Source: Cladocopium goreaui
Taxonomy: Eukaryota > Sar > Dinophyceae > Suessiales > Symbiodiniaceae
Assembly (NCBI GenBank): GCA_947184155.2
Contig: CAMXCT020000278.1
Location: forward strand, 179,949 to 243,948
Length of the DNA: 64,000 nucleotides
Direction: 5' to 3'
Shown: positions 25,984-36,856 of the stretch, piece by piece
Layout of the letters: each line of letters starts with the position of its first letter
How positions within the stretch are numbered: the stretch's first letter is position 1
Notes under the pieces: generated by a model
Database searches by the model: none
What the model saw: the letters and a program-made list of their open reading frames with translations, nothing else
What the model was told of the DNA's origin: nothing
Translations under genes and position numbers: made by a program

Positions 25984-28900
25984 CTCTTCTTCTTTTTTTC
26001 TTCTTCTTCTTACTCTTCTTCTTCTTCTTCTTCTTTTTCGTTCTATTTCTTTCTGTTATTTTTTCCCTGTTTCTTGTTTCTTGTACTTGTGGTCCTTTCT
26101 CTTTTGGAAATCGCAGCTCCACTTGTCCCAATCTGCATCTATTTAGACCTACAGGTGACCAAAGAGCCACACCGCAACCAGTGGAAGGCGCCTGGTGCGC
26201 TGATGAAAGCAATGTCAGGGAGTGGAGGTGGACCAACTGGGGGATTTCATGATTTCATTCATGTTGATGTTGTTTGAATATGTCTGATTTGTTGGGTTGT
26301 CTAAGGCTATGCTATATATGGTATATATAGGTTTGATTTTTCTTGCATAGGTGCTACGTTTTTTTTGTCCAATGGCGTTACGTCTTATCGATGTGTGATC
26401 CCTACCCCGAGAGCACAAATTTGTGGTTTATACAGGTGCTCCATGGCTCCAACTCCAAGTTGTTCAACGCTGGTCACCGCGGATCAAACCTCCCGTCCTG
26501 GCCATCTCGGGCGCTAGGCCAAAGGACACGACCTAGCTCGGCCTCCGCTAGGCCACAGGGATTTGGTGGGTGCAAGATGGTGCAAGGCTGGCAAAATGCT
26601 GCTGGTTTTGCGGAGCCAAAAATAGATCCAGGCTTGCACAGCTGCCAGCATGGAGATGAATAAAGAGATCCTATTCCTATTCCATCCTGTTCCATCCTAT
26701 TCCTATGGATTTACAATGATTTACATGCCATTTCAAATGTCTAAATTTTGAAGCAGTCGTTTGCAACCCCCTAACACCAGTGGGAAGATCTGGGAACTAC
26801 TTCAGGCCACCCAGACCTCTGGAGTCCAAAGTGCTGCCACGCAGTGCATCGGAGGTCAAGAGTCAACAGCTGTGCGGCTGCTGGGACAGGGACAACGGGT
26901 TACCAATGGACCCACAAAACGCTTGTCCCTTTTGCATCCTTTTGCAGTTTAAAAATCCTTTTTTTGGGGGACTAGCAAGTTTGACCCTTGCAATGCCAGA
27001 ATTTGAGACCAAGTGTTTACACGTTCGAAATGTGGAAAGGCTACCTTTGATTTGCTGGGAATTTGACACTGTTTCAGAAGTGGAACACCCGGGATTAGCT
27101 TCTTGAAGTTTAGCTGCAAAGAAAGGACAGCTGTAACGATTTTAGTGATCAGTGTGGCAGGTATACTTGCCGTACAAGTACTAAAGACGTTGCCTGAAGT
27201 AATATATTGCTGCTTACCTACAGTTCGCACAGTGAATGCTGAGGTCCCGCAAAGATGTGGCAGTGTGTCAAAACCTTGTACCCCTGGTGAACATCAAAAT
27301 AGCTGGTATAGTTGGATGTTCATCCCCCTAAAAATGGTATTAATAGGTATTGATCCATACCCATGTCAACATGTTGATACATTTTGTGATGCTGTGACAT
27401 ACCGTGGCATTTTGTTCTCAGCTGATTCATTGCAACCTTCCCCATCTCCCAGCCGGCCTTCGGCAAGTTGCAATGGATGAGGCGAGGCTTTTGGCATCTT
27501 TTGGCGTTGCAGAGTTTTTGGCCAGTTAGTGACGTAGATCCTGAAACAAACATCCAAACATATCCAAACAGCTGATTGACCAGATATGACCAGATCCCCA
27601 AGTCAGTCTGATCATGGAGTCATATATGGAGTCCATTGACTGATGAACTGCGCTTGAACCATGAGGTGCCAGCGACCTCTGATTCCACAGAGATGGGTCC
27701 AAGTTCAAGTTGTCGCAGCGATGCCGAGGCTGAAAAAAAAATGCGGCAGGTACCCTGGAGCAGTTCACAGAGATGTTTACCCTCTGGTGAACTAACATAG
27801 CAATGGAAAATCACCATTTTTAATGGGAAAATCCACTATAAATGGCCATTTTCAATTGCTATGTTAGTTCACCAGAGGGTAATACTATTCAAATCTATTC
27901 AATGTGTTTTCTTTTGTGTCTTCTTGACAAAATATATATGGAGATTGAGTTCAACATCTAAAGACAATCTAAGACAGTCTAAGACTACAGTTTTAGTATG
28001 TTTATGTTGATTTGTACGCCTGGACTTGGACACCTTGACCGATGGGACATCCAGTTTAGCACTCTTCCAGTCCTGTCCGAAGCTGGAGTTTCCAAGAGTT
28101 TCCAACACGTCTCCCCAAACCAATCGACACCATGTCATTGGAAGGTGCCTTTCCGGAGGAAAGAACCTGCAGAGCCTTTGATGCAGGACGCCCTTCCGTG
28201 TCATGTACCAGTTCGCTTTGCGAAGATCCGTTTTGCTTGGTGGTGCGACATTCTCCAAATATCGGAGACACACTTCAGATGTTTCAAGATCTGTTAAGGC
28301 AAGTAGAACTGAGATTGGAAAGATTTTAAGACACTTTGTACAGTACAATTTACAATCCTTCCAAACATCGCACCTCGGAGGCGACCAAGAGCTTGAAGCC
28401 CAAGGCCACCACCAAAGTCACCCGAAAGATTCGCGGCTGTGACGCTCGGTGAGAAATCACGTGGACGTTCCCCCAGTTCCCCGGCCATGGTTTTGGGATG
28501 TTTTGTGAATATCTAGACCCTCAAAAAAACACAAGATCCCACAACAAGTATGCTATTAGAATGTGCTAATAGAATTATAGATATCATAGAATGAATGAGA
28601 TTATAGAATAGTATAAGTATGATATATGTATTGAAATGACATGTAAAAATGATATAACTGCTATTTTGCCACCCAATCATGGATAAAAGTGGCACTTGTG
28701 CTATATTTGTTTACCATGTGTTGTGGGTACTTTGAGTCTTAAGGTATGAGATATCATTAGCACTATTGGAGGGGATGTGCTTGTGTGATCAAATATATAT
28801 ATAGGCACAACCTGCCTGATGCATTCTTTGCATTTGTTGGCATGTTTGGATTGTGGTCATGGTCCGCGGTTGCATAAATAAATGTCGACCCAGCTGTCGA

Positions 28901-29339
28901 GACAACATGCGTAAGCTGTTTAGAGTCATCATCAGACTGCCATGAAGCCATGAAAGCAACACGGGCAACGTGGGCCTGAGTGATCTCAGGACATACAACG
29001 CCTTTGGTCGGAACAGAGTCTGGGCAGCAAAGAGTCAAGAACTGAACCTGTACTTGAAATGTTCGCTCCTCCATGTCCTTGTAACATCGTTCCAGAATTG
29101 ACAAGCAATGAGCAATCAATCAAATGGACAGAGTTGCAGTTTTAATGCTGACAGCTGTAGGTGCAGTGATTTGTCAGTTTTTTCGCGAATGGCAATATGT
29201 CCCAATTTTCAGGAGCAAGATTCGAGAGCAGATTGAAGCTGGTCGGCCATACCAGGTTCAAGGTGCTACCCCTCCCGCGGGAGGGGAAGCCATGATGAAG
29301 CCATGGCCGGGAGAAGCAGCCCTTTCCAACCATGGCTGA
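24195..29339 (+). CDS. Exon array for a Ser/Arg/Glu-rich protein, possibly the C-terminus of the LRR gene
   Basis: Exons: 24195-24263 (IAVTIEEPESPVASDSEAGQ, 23 codons, donor GTCTTG); 25005-25086 (SEEAREEEPPAAACEN, donor GTGGCG); about 25560-25650; 26155-26252 (HRNQWKAPGALMKAMSGSGG); 26436-26569 (RTRPSSASARPQGFGG, donor GTGCAA); 26757-26945 (ASEVKSQQLCGCWDRDNG, then a CPFC); 27422-27539 (AGLRQVAMDEARLLASFGV); about 27640-27740 (SSSCRSDAEAEKKMRQ, donor GTACCC); 28071-28302 (TRLPKPIDTMSLEGAFPEE, donor GTAGAA); 28990-29139 (QRLWSEQSLGSKESRTEP); 29178-29339 (KIREQIEAGRPYQVQG...), ending in TGA. Most of it is predicted disordered, acidic or Ser/Arg-rich. Exons at 28.1 kb and 29.0 kb compete with long minus-strand frames, so strand there is less sure. 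No domain recognised. Confidence 0.45.
25671..26070. repeat. Polypyrimidine tract (TCTTCCTCT)n
   Basis: About 400 bp almost wholly C and T on the + strand, in an intron just upstream of the ACAG acceptor at 26154. The Arg-rich ORF on the other strand is a by-product. Confidence 0.95.
27250..27366 (-). mobile_element. Family C repeat, reverse copy
   Basis: Runs from GTGTCAAAACCTTGTACCCC through TTGGATGTTCATCCCCC to TTGATCCATACCCAT, the complement of the family C order. Lies between exons 26757-26945 and 27422-27539. Confidence 0.75.
27777..27882 (+). mobile_element. Family A hairpin element, copy 2
   Basis: Arms TACCCTCTGGTGAACTAACA and TGTTAGTTCACCAGAGGGTA are perfect complements. The middle holds AATCACCATTTTTAATGGG. 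Lies just after a probable exon, so probably intronic. Confidence 0.9.
28763..29119 (-). CDS. Competing minus-strand ORF, uncertain
   Basis: An open frame of 118 codons from ATG with ordinary-looking composition (for example FMASWQSDDDSKQLTHVVST). It overlaps the + strand exon proposed at 28990-29139. All other good coding signal here is on the + strand, so I rate it as probably a shadow, but part of it (28800-28985) has no + strand competitor. Confidence 0.2.
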   Translation of the reverse strand: MIAHCLSILERCYKDMEERTFQVQVQFLTLCCPDSVPTKGVVCPEITQAHVARVAFMASWQSDDDSKQLTHVVSTAGSTFIYATADHDHNPNMPTNAKNASGRLCLYIYLITQAHPLQ

Positions 29340-29888
29340 TCAGCTAGGAATATATTGAAATGTATTGAAATGTACTGAAATTTGCTGAAATAGATCTACA
29401 CCTCACAACTAAAATCAACTATGCCAAAGTGCATCAAAGTGCCAAAGCAGGTTTCCTTGACATTTCTTGGATTATAACTACTTACATTGTGATCATTCTG
29501 AGGCTGGAATTACCATGACGAACCTGGAAGTGGTGACACATTTGTGGAAACTGGATGTTTGCCATGAAGATGTTTTCTTGAACAATCAGAGCCACATTGC
29601 CGTGCAATGTCCACCTTCAGCAATATGTTTATTACATTTCATTGTATACTATCTTCACAATGCTGATATATATATATATACATATATATATACTACACGG
29701 AAATCCAAAACACTGTATAATTATATATATAATAGATATATATTATATATATATACCCATAAATTGCTATATGCAGAGGCACTCTGAGAGAATATGTAAA
29801 GAATTACTATAGATGCCCTGCCCGAAGCACTGAGTCGCACAGGTGTCAAAAAATGGTTGTTTCTTGTTGCGTGGCAGGTCTTTTGCAG

Positions 29889-32800
29889 ATGGAGTGGCAG
29901 TTGAGCAAGTTCATGGCGGAACTTGAGGACGACCATCGAGCATGAAGCTCGCTTCTCGAGCCTATTCTTAGTGTTGGATTCTGACCCAGATTCACCTCAT
30001 TGATCATGAATATCATATAATATCATGATTGGCAAGATCCATTCACCTTCAACAAAAATCAGAAAAACATCAGCTGCCCAAGATCTCGGATGTGCTGTTA
30101 AGCGCAGGCGAAGCACGCCAATGCCGAGTCGGTGATCTTGGATTTGGCCAAGGAGCTGGTGCGAACGGCTCAAGAGGCGACACGGGAGATGTTTGTTGTT
30201 TACCATCGAAGCATTACCATCTGGTTATGACTAACATAGCCATGGAAAGATCCAGCATTTTAAATAGGTAAACCATCTATAAATGGGCCATTTTCCATGG
30301 CTATGTTAAATAACCAGATGGTAAGGAAGATTACCATTAGTAACCGTTAGTAACCATTAATTAATTGTACTAATTACAGCGCGAGCGTTATATAAGAATG
30401 TTGGTCCGGAAAGGGCCCATGTACTTCAGTATGTGTGTGCAATTAATCGGTCGAGGGTCCCTCAATTTCTTAACAATTTCTTAATGTAGAATGCAATGAC
30501 ACACCCAAGATTCCCAACATGCTGACGGATATTGGCGCCTTGGCTTTAGGAAAGAGACATACAAAGTTTAAGAGAAGACACGTTCATGCGGCATTTTGCC
30601 TGTGACGCATTCCAAATTTAGATTAAAAATATTAAAGTCAATCAGAGGGCAAAACCCAAGAGCAGATAGATGTTCATAAAGTCTCCGCAACCTTAGGCGT
30701 AGGAACCGCAACCTTTCACGGGATAGGGGTAGGAGCCAGTTCTTTCACGGAGGTGTACAGGCTAGTCATGGCTAGTCATGGCTAGTCTCTAAAATCACAC
30801 CATGGCTAAGAAATCCAGCCCCTCAATCTCTTGTGCCCATCAGTTTCTTCGCAAACATCCAAATTTCTTAGGCTTGAAGATTCCAGGGTCCCTCAATTTC
30901 TTACTTTCCATTTGCATATACATTCCACAAAACATCTACACGGGAAACAAATCCAGCCCCTGATTTTCTTATACAAGGAATTCTTACTGTATACAGTGCT
31001 GGGAACTGTAATAGATAATCAGTAGCCATTAATTAATAGATATTGAGCAATGGTAACCATTAGTAACCAGTTGGTTCATATATAGCTAATACTAATTATA
31101 TGAAAGCATACATGTCACACGCCATGTTCTGTCAATGTCATATAGATGCAGTCGCCACCCTGTGATCCAAGTGCATGCCGGCAATCTCGTGGACAGGTGG
31201 AGAACATCAATTGCCAAGGGGCATCGGTCGAAGAGCGTTTGGAACAGCTTGAATTGAAGATGTGCCCTGGTTTCATCAGATTTCATGGTTCAGATGATGG
31301 GTCTACCGATAAGGTGGAAGAGTGATAAATCATCACTCCATGTCCGCATCAAATGACCTTTCCCGCCTGAGCTTCATTGTCAGAAAATCAAGCGTGCAGT
31401 CCGAGTCACAAGTGATAGAACACTTATAACATTTTATAAACAGTTTTTGCAGGAGAGATTTTGTCATCTCCCCACTCTATGAAATTAGACCTCTCTTTAA
31501 GAATTTTGATACGGAGTCGGAGTGCAAAGAACAAGTTTTCTAGGTTCCTGGGACGAAACACATCGAAACACATTAACTAAATCACATGTTTGAAGCAGAA
31601 ATACTGTTTTTTGCTATTTCTGTGAGGGTTCAACATTAAAAAAACCATCACCATGGCATGATCACGTTCCGCTGCTCGCATCTTGAGGCGTCAGAGTGCA
31701 CCAAGCTTTACGCTGGAGGAGAGCTTTGAATCGTTGAGATGTTTGAAGGATATTCGAAAAACATATTTGGGGCGTAGAAACCATGCTTTAGTGATCTGTA
31801 GATATCATTAGATATCTGTAGTGTGTGTTTTCCCTCAAGTCCATCCATTGAAAGTTTGAGTTTGCTTCGGAGGATTCCCCACGGAAAGCGGATGTGGATG
31901 ACCTCTTCCATTTGGACCTTGCCACGGCAGGCCACTGGTATTGGTAGTTCTTGATGCCCTGTTGATAAGGTGCCCTTCGACAAACCTGAATCAGAAGGAT
32001 AATTATTGTTGCAATTTTGAATCAAACATCCACATGTCAGAACGTGCGGTCAGTGAAATGTGAGACAGTAAAGGCATGTGCGTTTCATGTTGGTGCATTG
32101 TGATGTTGAATGGTTTTCAATTTGCGCAGCTTAAGTCTTTGCAACAGGCATCGTTCAATCTGACCAAAAAGCGCATAAATTCTTTGAGTGTGACAGGGAT
32201 TTGGGCGAAAGTTGATGAGTACAGCTGCGCAGCTTGCGTAAGTCAAGCTTCTAATTAAATGTTTGATTTGTTAACAATTATTTTATCAATGTTTTGGACA
32301 ATGGCATGGACGGCTTCTTTTCTACATATCTTCCCATTCCAAAAAGACAGAATCATGAAGGATCATAGACGATCATCGGTATATCATGGATCCCCAATGA
32401 TTTTTCTACCGGCAGTTGCGAAGTGGCAGGTCGTCGTTCACCTTCCGAAGTGGCCAGCCGTCCGAGAGGGCGCAGGGAAGTTGCCACGTGGAGCGGCTAT
32501 GAAGCTCCAGGCAGCCCAAAAGGTGATATGTTTTGATCAATGGGAATTCCAGGATCCTAAATTGGAGGTACTGTACCATATAAGATATATAAGGCCATAT
32601 TTTGGGGGTATATCTCCTTACATAGCCCTTACATAGGCCTTATATATGGTAGGTACCTCCAATTTAGGTTCCTAAAATGGCCATTGATTTGATGACGAAA
32701 CAGAAAGAACATGAAGGAATGACGGATCAGATGTTTGTTGAGGTTGGATGCAGAGGTGGGTCCTGATGGGGTCCTCAACCCAGGTATGGATTGCAAAAAT

Positions 32801-34985
32801 ATGTCGCAGGTGAGCTCATCAGCAAAGCGCAAGAGAAATTGACTGCAAGGCACCAGCCAATTTCCGATGTGTTCATACTTCCGTTTGCATATGGTTTTGC
32901 AATGTTTTGCATATGAAAACAGTGCACTTCCAAATTTTGATGTTTGTTTGATCATCAATTTCCTATGCGCCGATATGTTCATATGTTTTCATGTATATAC
33001 ATAAATTCATATAAATGTTCCGTCTATTCAACAGCCCTTTCTAGGGTGTTCCGTCCTTTTTTGTCAAACCCACATATAGAATATGTGTACCGACCTGTCG
33101 CCAAACATTCGCACATTGTGAAGCTGCCACTATTGCGCCATGATGCGCCCTTGGCAGGCCTCAGACCTTGCCTCTCGTGACAAGTCAGGTACACCAGGTC
33201 TGCAGCTTGCGATGTTGATGAAAAAAACATATCTATTTGACAGAAAGTGTAAAAGTATCATGGTTTAAACATGTTTAAACTTTGTTTTTTTTTGCATTTT
33301 CATAAGCATAAGATATAATAATGATAAGTTATCATATGTTAATGCATGATCAATATTGTCAAAGATTGGAATGATAAGATTCAATCGTGCAATCACACAT
33401 CTATCAACATTTTGTGCACATGTGTGTAACGTCGTCCACAGTCTTTGCAGGGCAGCGTCGATCACCGGAAATTGTTCGAATCAGCAGCTGCTTGGCGATT
33501 GCCCAGATTTCTTCCATCAGCATTGACTGAAGGTAAGGTAATTCCTTGAACCTTTAAAACTTGTGATAGACTTGTATAGACTATTAACCGCAGGAAATTC
33601 ATGATTCGAGGTTTGCCTTAGTTCATCTTAGTTCCATGTTTTTTGACGATGGAAAGCCCCACCGATCGCCCCAAGGCATCGAAAGCCATCGCAGACGCCT
33701 TCAACGAGGCCTCGGTACAGCTACGTGCGCTAAGTAGCGAACTGATGTCCTCCATGCAGAGACTCAGCAGAGATTGGCTTCGGGAGATGACAGGGTCCAG
33801 ATGGGTCCAGGCTGCTTGTTTCGAATCTGTTGCCCTCTGGTAAATAAACATAGACCCTGAAAATCAACAATTTTTAATGGAAACTAGTCTTCCAACCCCT
33901 ATCTGCCAGGGTCTATGTTAATTTACCAGAGGGTATTCTTCATTGACTGCCATTGGAAAGATTTGACACATGTTTGTTAGGATGGGTTGAGAGCACCAAC
34001 CGGTTTGCTTTCTTTGGTGTCAAAAATGGTTGCGAGAGCTTGCTGAGACAGTCGCTTTTAGCGTTTTCGAACTTTAGATGGACATGTGGGAAAGTTGGAC
34101 TGCGCACATCAGCGGCGCTTCAACTCCACAATGGGCTGCTCGTCCATACTTGTGTGAAACGGTTGCCATGAGTTTGCAAACTGCAAAGTGTGCAATAATC
34201 TATATTTGAACACTATTCAGAATTAGATTAAACAGATTAAACAGATTAAACAGATTAAACATACCATTTGAACATGTGAATCTTGGATCCATCTCATGAT
34301 TCACCAAGACAAAGCTGACGGGCATCCTGGGGCTGGTTCTATGATTTTCTATGCCAGTGACATCACCTGATTCCATCACTAAGGAAGGCCACAACCCTCG
34401 ACATCGAAGCCAAAAAGAAGGCACAGCGTTAAATCATGTGCCATGTTAGGTCCTATATGGTCCTATTAGGTGTTTGGTCATTGGCTTTCATGTGCCGGAG
34501 CATGTTGAAAAAAGTGATTGCTGTAAGGCCGTAAGGTTCACCTGAAGAGATATTCGCACTTCTGTTCAACCCTCCATTGGTTTGATCTAGGGCTTGTCAG
34601 TGCTCATTTGCAACAACCTCAAGTCCTCCCAGATCAAATCATGAAACATTTGCCAAAAAAACATTCATCAGTCATATATGAATTCATATCATATATAGAG
34701 ATATATATAGATATATAGAAAAATTACATCACACATCTCCCCAAAATTTCAGATTCCCAGTGTTTCCCAGCTGAAATATGTTGATTTCTGGCCCCCGGTT
34801 GCCCCATCCAGGACTTGAACAGCGAGCTGCAGATGGCCCTGGAGTCGCTCCGCGCCGTGGCTCCCGCCACGGCGGCGGCGCCTGCGGCCGTGCAGCTGGA
34901 GCCGCTGGAGCCGCTGGGCCCCGCTGGGCCTGGGGAAAGTGGCCGGGAAGTGGTGAAAAGTGGGCGAAAATCATCCGACTTCTCC
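29889..34985 (+). CDS. Multi-exon coiled-coil protein
   Basis: Exons: 29889-29944 (WQLSKFMAELEDDH, after TTTTGCAG); 30108-30190 (ESVILDLAKELVRTAQEA); about 31146-31312 (SVEERLEQLELKM); about 31675-31790 (SFTLEESFESLRCLKDI); about 31857-31925 (SEDSPRKADVDDLFHLDL); 32130-32237 (LKSLQQASFNLTKKRIN, 36 codons, donor GTAAGT); about 32411-32527; 32729-32809 (RLDAEVGPDGVLNP, donor GTGAGC); about 33118-33186; 33451-33532 (VDHRKLFESAAAWRLPRF, donor GTAAGG); 33632-33825 (SKAIADAFNEASVQLRALSS); 34811-34940 (DLNSELQMALESLRAVAP then Ala/Pro-rich). The junction 33532/33632 keeps phase. Heptad-like hydrophobic spacing in several exons suggests a long alpha-helical rod. No family recognised. The 31146 segment alone is an ATG-to-TGA frame of 59 codons, so it could be a separate small gene. 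Confidence 0.5.
30215..30323 (+). mobile_element. Family A hairpin element, copy 3
   Basis: Arms TTACCATCTGGTTATGACTA and the near-complement TATGTTAAATAACCAGATGG, with the internal GGTAAACCATC. It follows the 30108-30190 exon closely. Confidence 0.8.
30330..31100. other. Probable intron with short dispersed repeats
   Basis: Holds two copies of CCATTAGTAACC-type sequence (about 30333 and 31056), two of GGGTCCCTCAATTTCTTA (about 30458 and 30888) and a triplicated GGCTAGTCAT (about 30767). No exon seen. Confidence 0.5.
32553..32672. mobile_element. Inverted-repeat element (family F)
   Basis: TCCTAAATTGGAGGTAC at the left and GTACCTCCAATTTAGG at the right bracket about 85 bp that is itself partly palindromic (AAGGCCATATTTTGGGG against CCTTATATATGG). 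Lies in an intron of the coiled-coil gene. Confidence 0.8.
33831..33935 (+). mobile_element. Family A hairpin element, copy 4
   Basis: Starts CCCTCTGGTAAATAAACATAG and ends CTATGTTAATTTACC then AGAGGGTA. The preceding exon frame runs a few codons into it before a TAA, so the donor is either upstream or the element's own GTAAAT. Confidence 0.8.
34225..34262. repeat. Short 9-bp tandem repeat (CAGATTAAA)
   Basis: Four tandem AGATTAAAC units, probably intronic. Confidence 0.85.
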
Positions 34986-35229
34986 CTGTTTGTTCAGTGT
35001 TAAACACCCCCAAGAAATCTGTGTTAAACATATTGTTTAGTACTGTAAACAGTAGGAAACTTCCGTATTTTTGAGGACCATACAAATGGGGTGTTTAGTA
35101 TTAGGGGCATGGAATTAGGACAAACAATCCATTCATAGGGATTGATATACGTGCTATAATACACCCATTATGTGAGGATTCCCATTATGGGTTGGATGAT
35201 GATGGGGTTTGCGTTGAATTATTGTGGTT

Positions 35230-36407
35230 CTCGGGTACCCCAAGAATGGAATGGATGCTTTGTACATGAGGCTCGTTCAAAAAATCATCGTTGCTAGGTT
35301 CGGTAGAGATCATCTCGAAGGTTTTTGAAGCAGTGCCATGATACATGGAATGCAGGATACCATGATGACAGGTTCTCAAGGGAGAAGCCTCAGCTTCATG
35401 ATTTCATGCACCAACATCTGGCCACACCAACTGCCCTGATTTGAGGCAACCTGAAGCTGGTCAGGCGTGGTTGTGAGTGCTCGGAGTGACAAGGGGGTAT
35501 TGATTTCTAAACCCACCGCCTTTGATTTTGTTCCATCATTGTGAGTTGTGCCAGGCAGCAGGCTTGACCATGCCATCAAATCAGATTGCTGCCACCACTA
35601 CAGTCACTACAGGCCGGGCGCTCACTGCTTGTACTGGTTTGCAGGAGCTAAGCCTCAAGCGCTAGAATGCATGCATTACTGTGATTCACTGCCTGCAGGG
35701 GAGAACTTCTGTGGTTCAAGCACTGCAGGGCAGGACAGCATTGAGTTGCCCCCGTGTGTCCATTGTATTCTGAATTGTTTCATGCAAGGCAAATAATTAT
35801 AATTAGTTTATATTACACATACTATTATTATATATCCTTTCAAACATTTTCAACCATTTGAACATGTGTGTGTGTGTGTGCTGTAGGTTGCCAACATACA
35901 GGGCCATGAGGGCTGCAGGTTGCCAACATACAGTGCTTTGGGTGTTGCCGGTTGCCAACATGCAGGGCTTTCAGTGCTGTAGGTTGCCAACATACAGGGC
36001 CATGAGGGCTGCAGGTTGCCAACATACCAGGCTTTGAGTGCTGTAGGTGGCCAACATACAGGGCTATGCGGGCTGTAGGGTGCCCCACATACAAGGCTAT
36101 GAGGGCTGCAGGATGCCAACATACAGGGCCATGAGGGCTGCAGGTTGCCAACGTACAGGGCTTTGAGTGCTGTAGGTTGCCAACATGCAGAACTATGAGG
36201 GCTGTAGGGTGCCCCGCATACCAGGCTGTAAGGGCTGTAGGTTGCCATCATACAGGGGTCTTTGACTTCCTGCCAAACTTCAGGAGTCTCCTAAGACCAG
36301 AGTTGCAAAGCGACGGCCCAGTCAGAGGATCCTGGGAGCGTTGGCTTGTTTTGGGGTTGCTCATTTGCATCGAGCGTTCGACGGATTCGCGGTGGGGCAA
36401 AGGATGA
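35230..36407 (+). CDS. Weak exon cluster around a 32-bp tandem repeat
   Basis: Candidate exons at about 35235-35320 (ALYMRLVQKIIVARFGRDHL, possible donor GTTTTT), 35644-35780 (AGAKPQALECMHYCDSLPAG) and 36262-36407 (FRSLLRPELQSDGPVRGS, ending TGA). Two frames of the last are equally good. The cluster may be part of the coiled-coil gene or of the next one. Confidence 0.25.
35880..36250. repeat. 32-bp tandem repeat, about 11 copies
   Basis: Unit GTAGGTTGCCAACATACAGG followed by GCCATGAGGGCT. Copies are about 80-95% alike and direct, with no unique spacers, so this is a minisatellite. It makes long spurious minus-strand frames. Confidence 0.9.
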
Positions 36408-36856
36408 TGGAAGAGAGTTTTAAGACATTTTAAGACGGTTCGAGCAGCAAGAGATGAAACAAATCGTCCATCCTTCTTCATGTGAAGTTTGAAAGTTTCA
36501 GCAGCGCAATGAGATGCCATGAGTCATTCAGTACGGTTCAGTCAAGTCTGAATAGTTGGTAAGCTCGGATCACACGCCTTGGATAGTTTGCATGAAAGAG
36601 CAACGTGGTGCAGGGGAGCCCGGGTGTTGTAAAGCGCACTTTGACCTTGTTTCTTTGGACTATTTTTTAAAATTGTTTTTATGGATTTGGAACAACTGCA
36701 GGGCCAGAAAGATGTTCCATTCTTGCATTTCCAGGACACCCCTCCACTGGATTTTAAGCCAAACTTGAATTTGTTTTGCATGTTTTGTTTATGCCAGGTT
36801 CATGTTTGATGCCCACGTCCATCAGCTTAGATCTGAAGTTGGGTTTGTTGTTTCAG

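Noticed and set aside
25646-26236. Arg/Gly-rich minus-strand ORF
   Set aside because: A by-product of the polypyrimidine repeat.
27899-28348. 149-codon minus-strand ORF
   Set aside because: Overlaps a + strand exon with good acceptor and donor; strand consistency favours +, though I am not certain.
35880-36250. CRISPR-like array
   Set aside because: Units are contiguous with no unique spacers, and the genome is eukaryotic.
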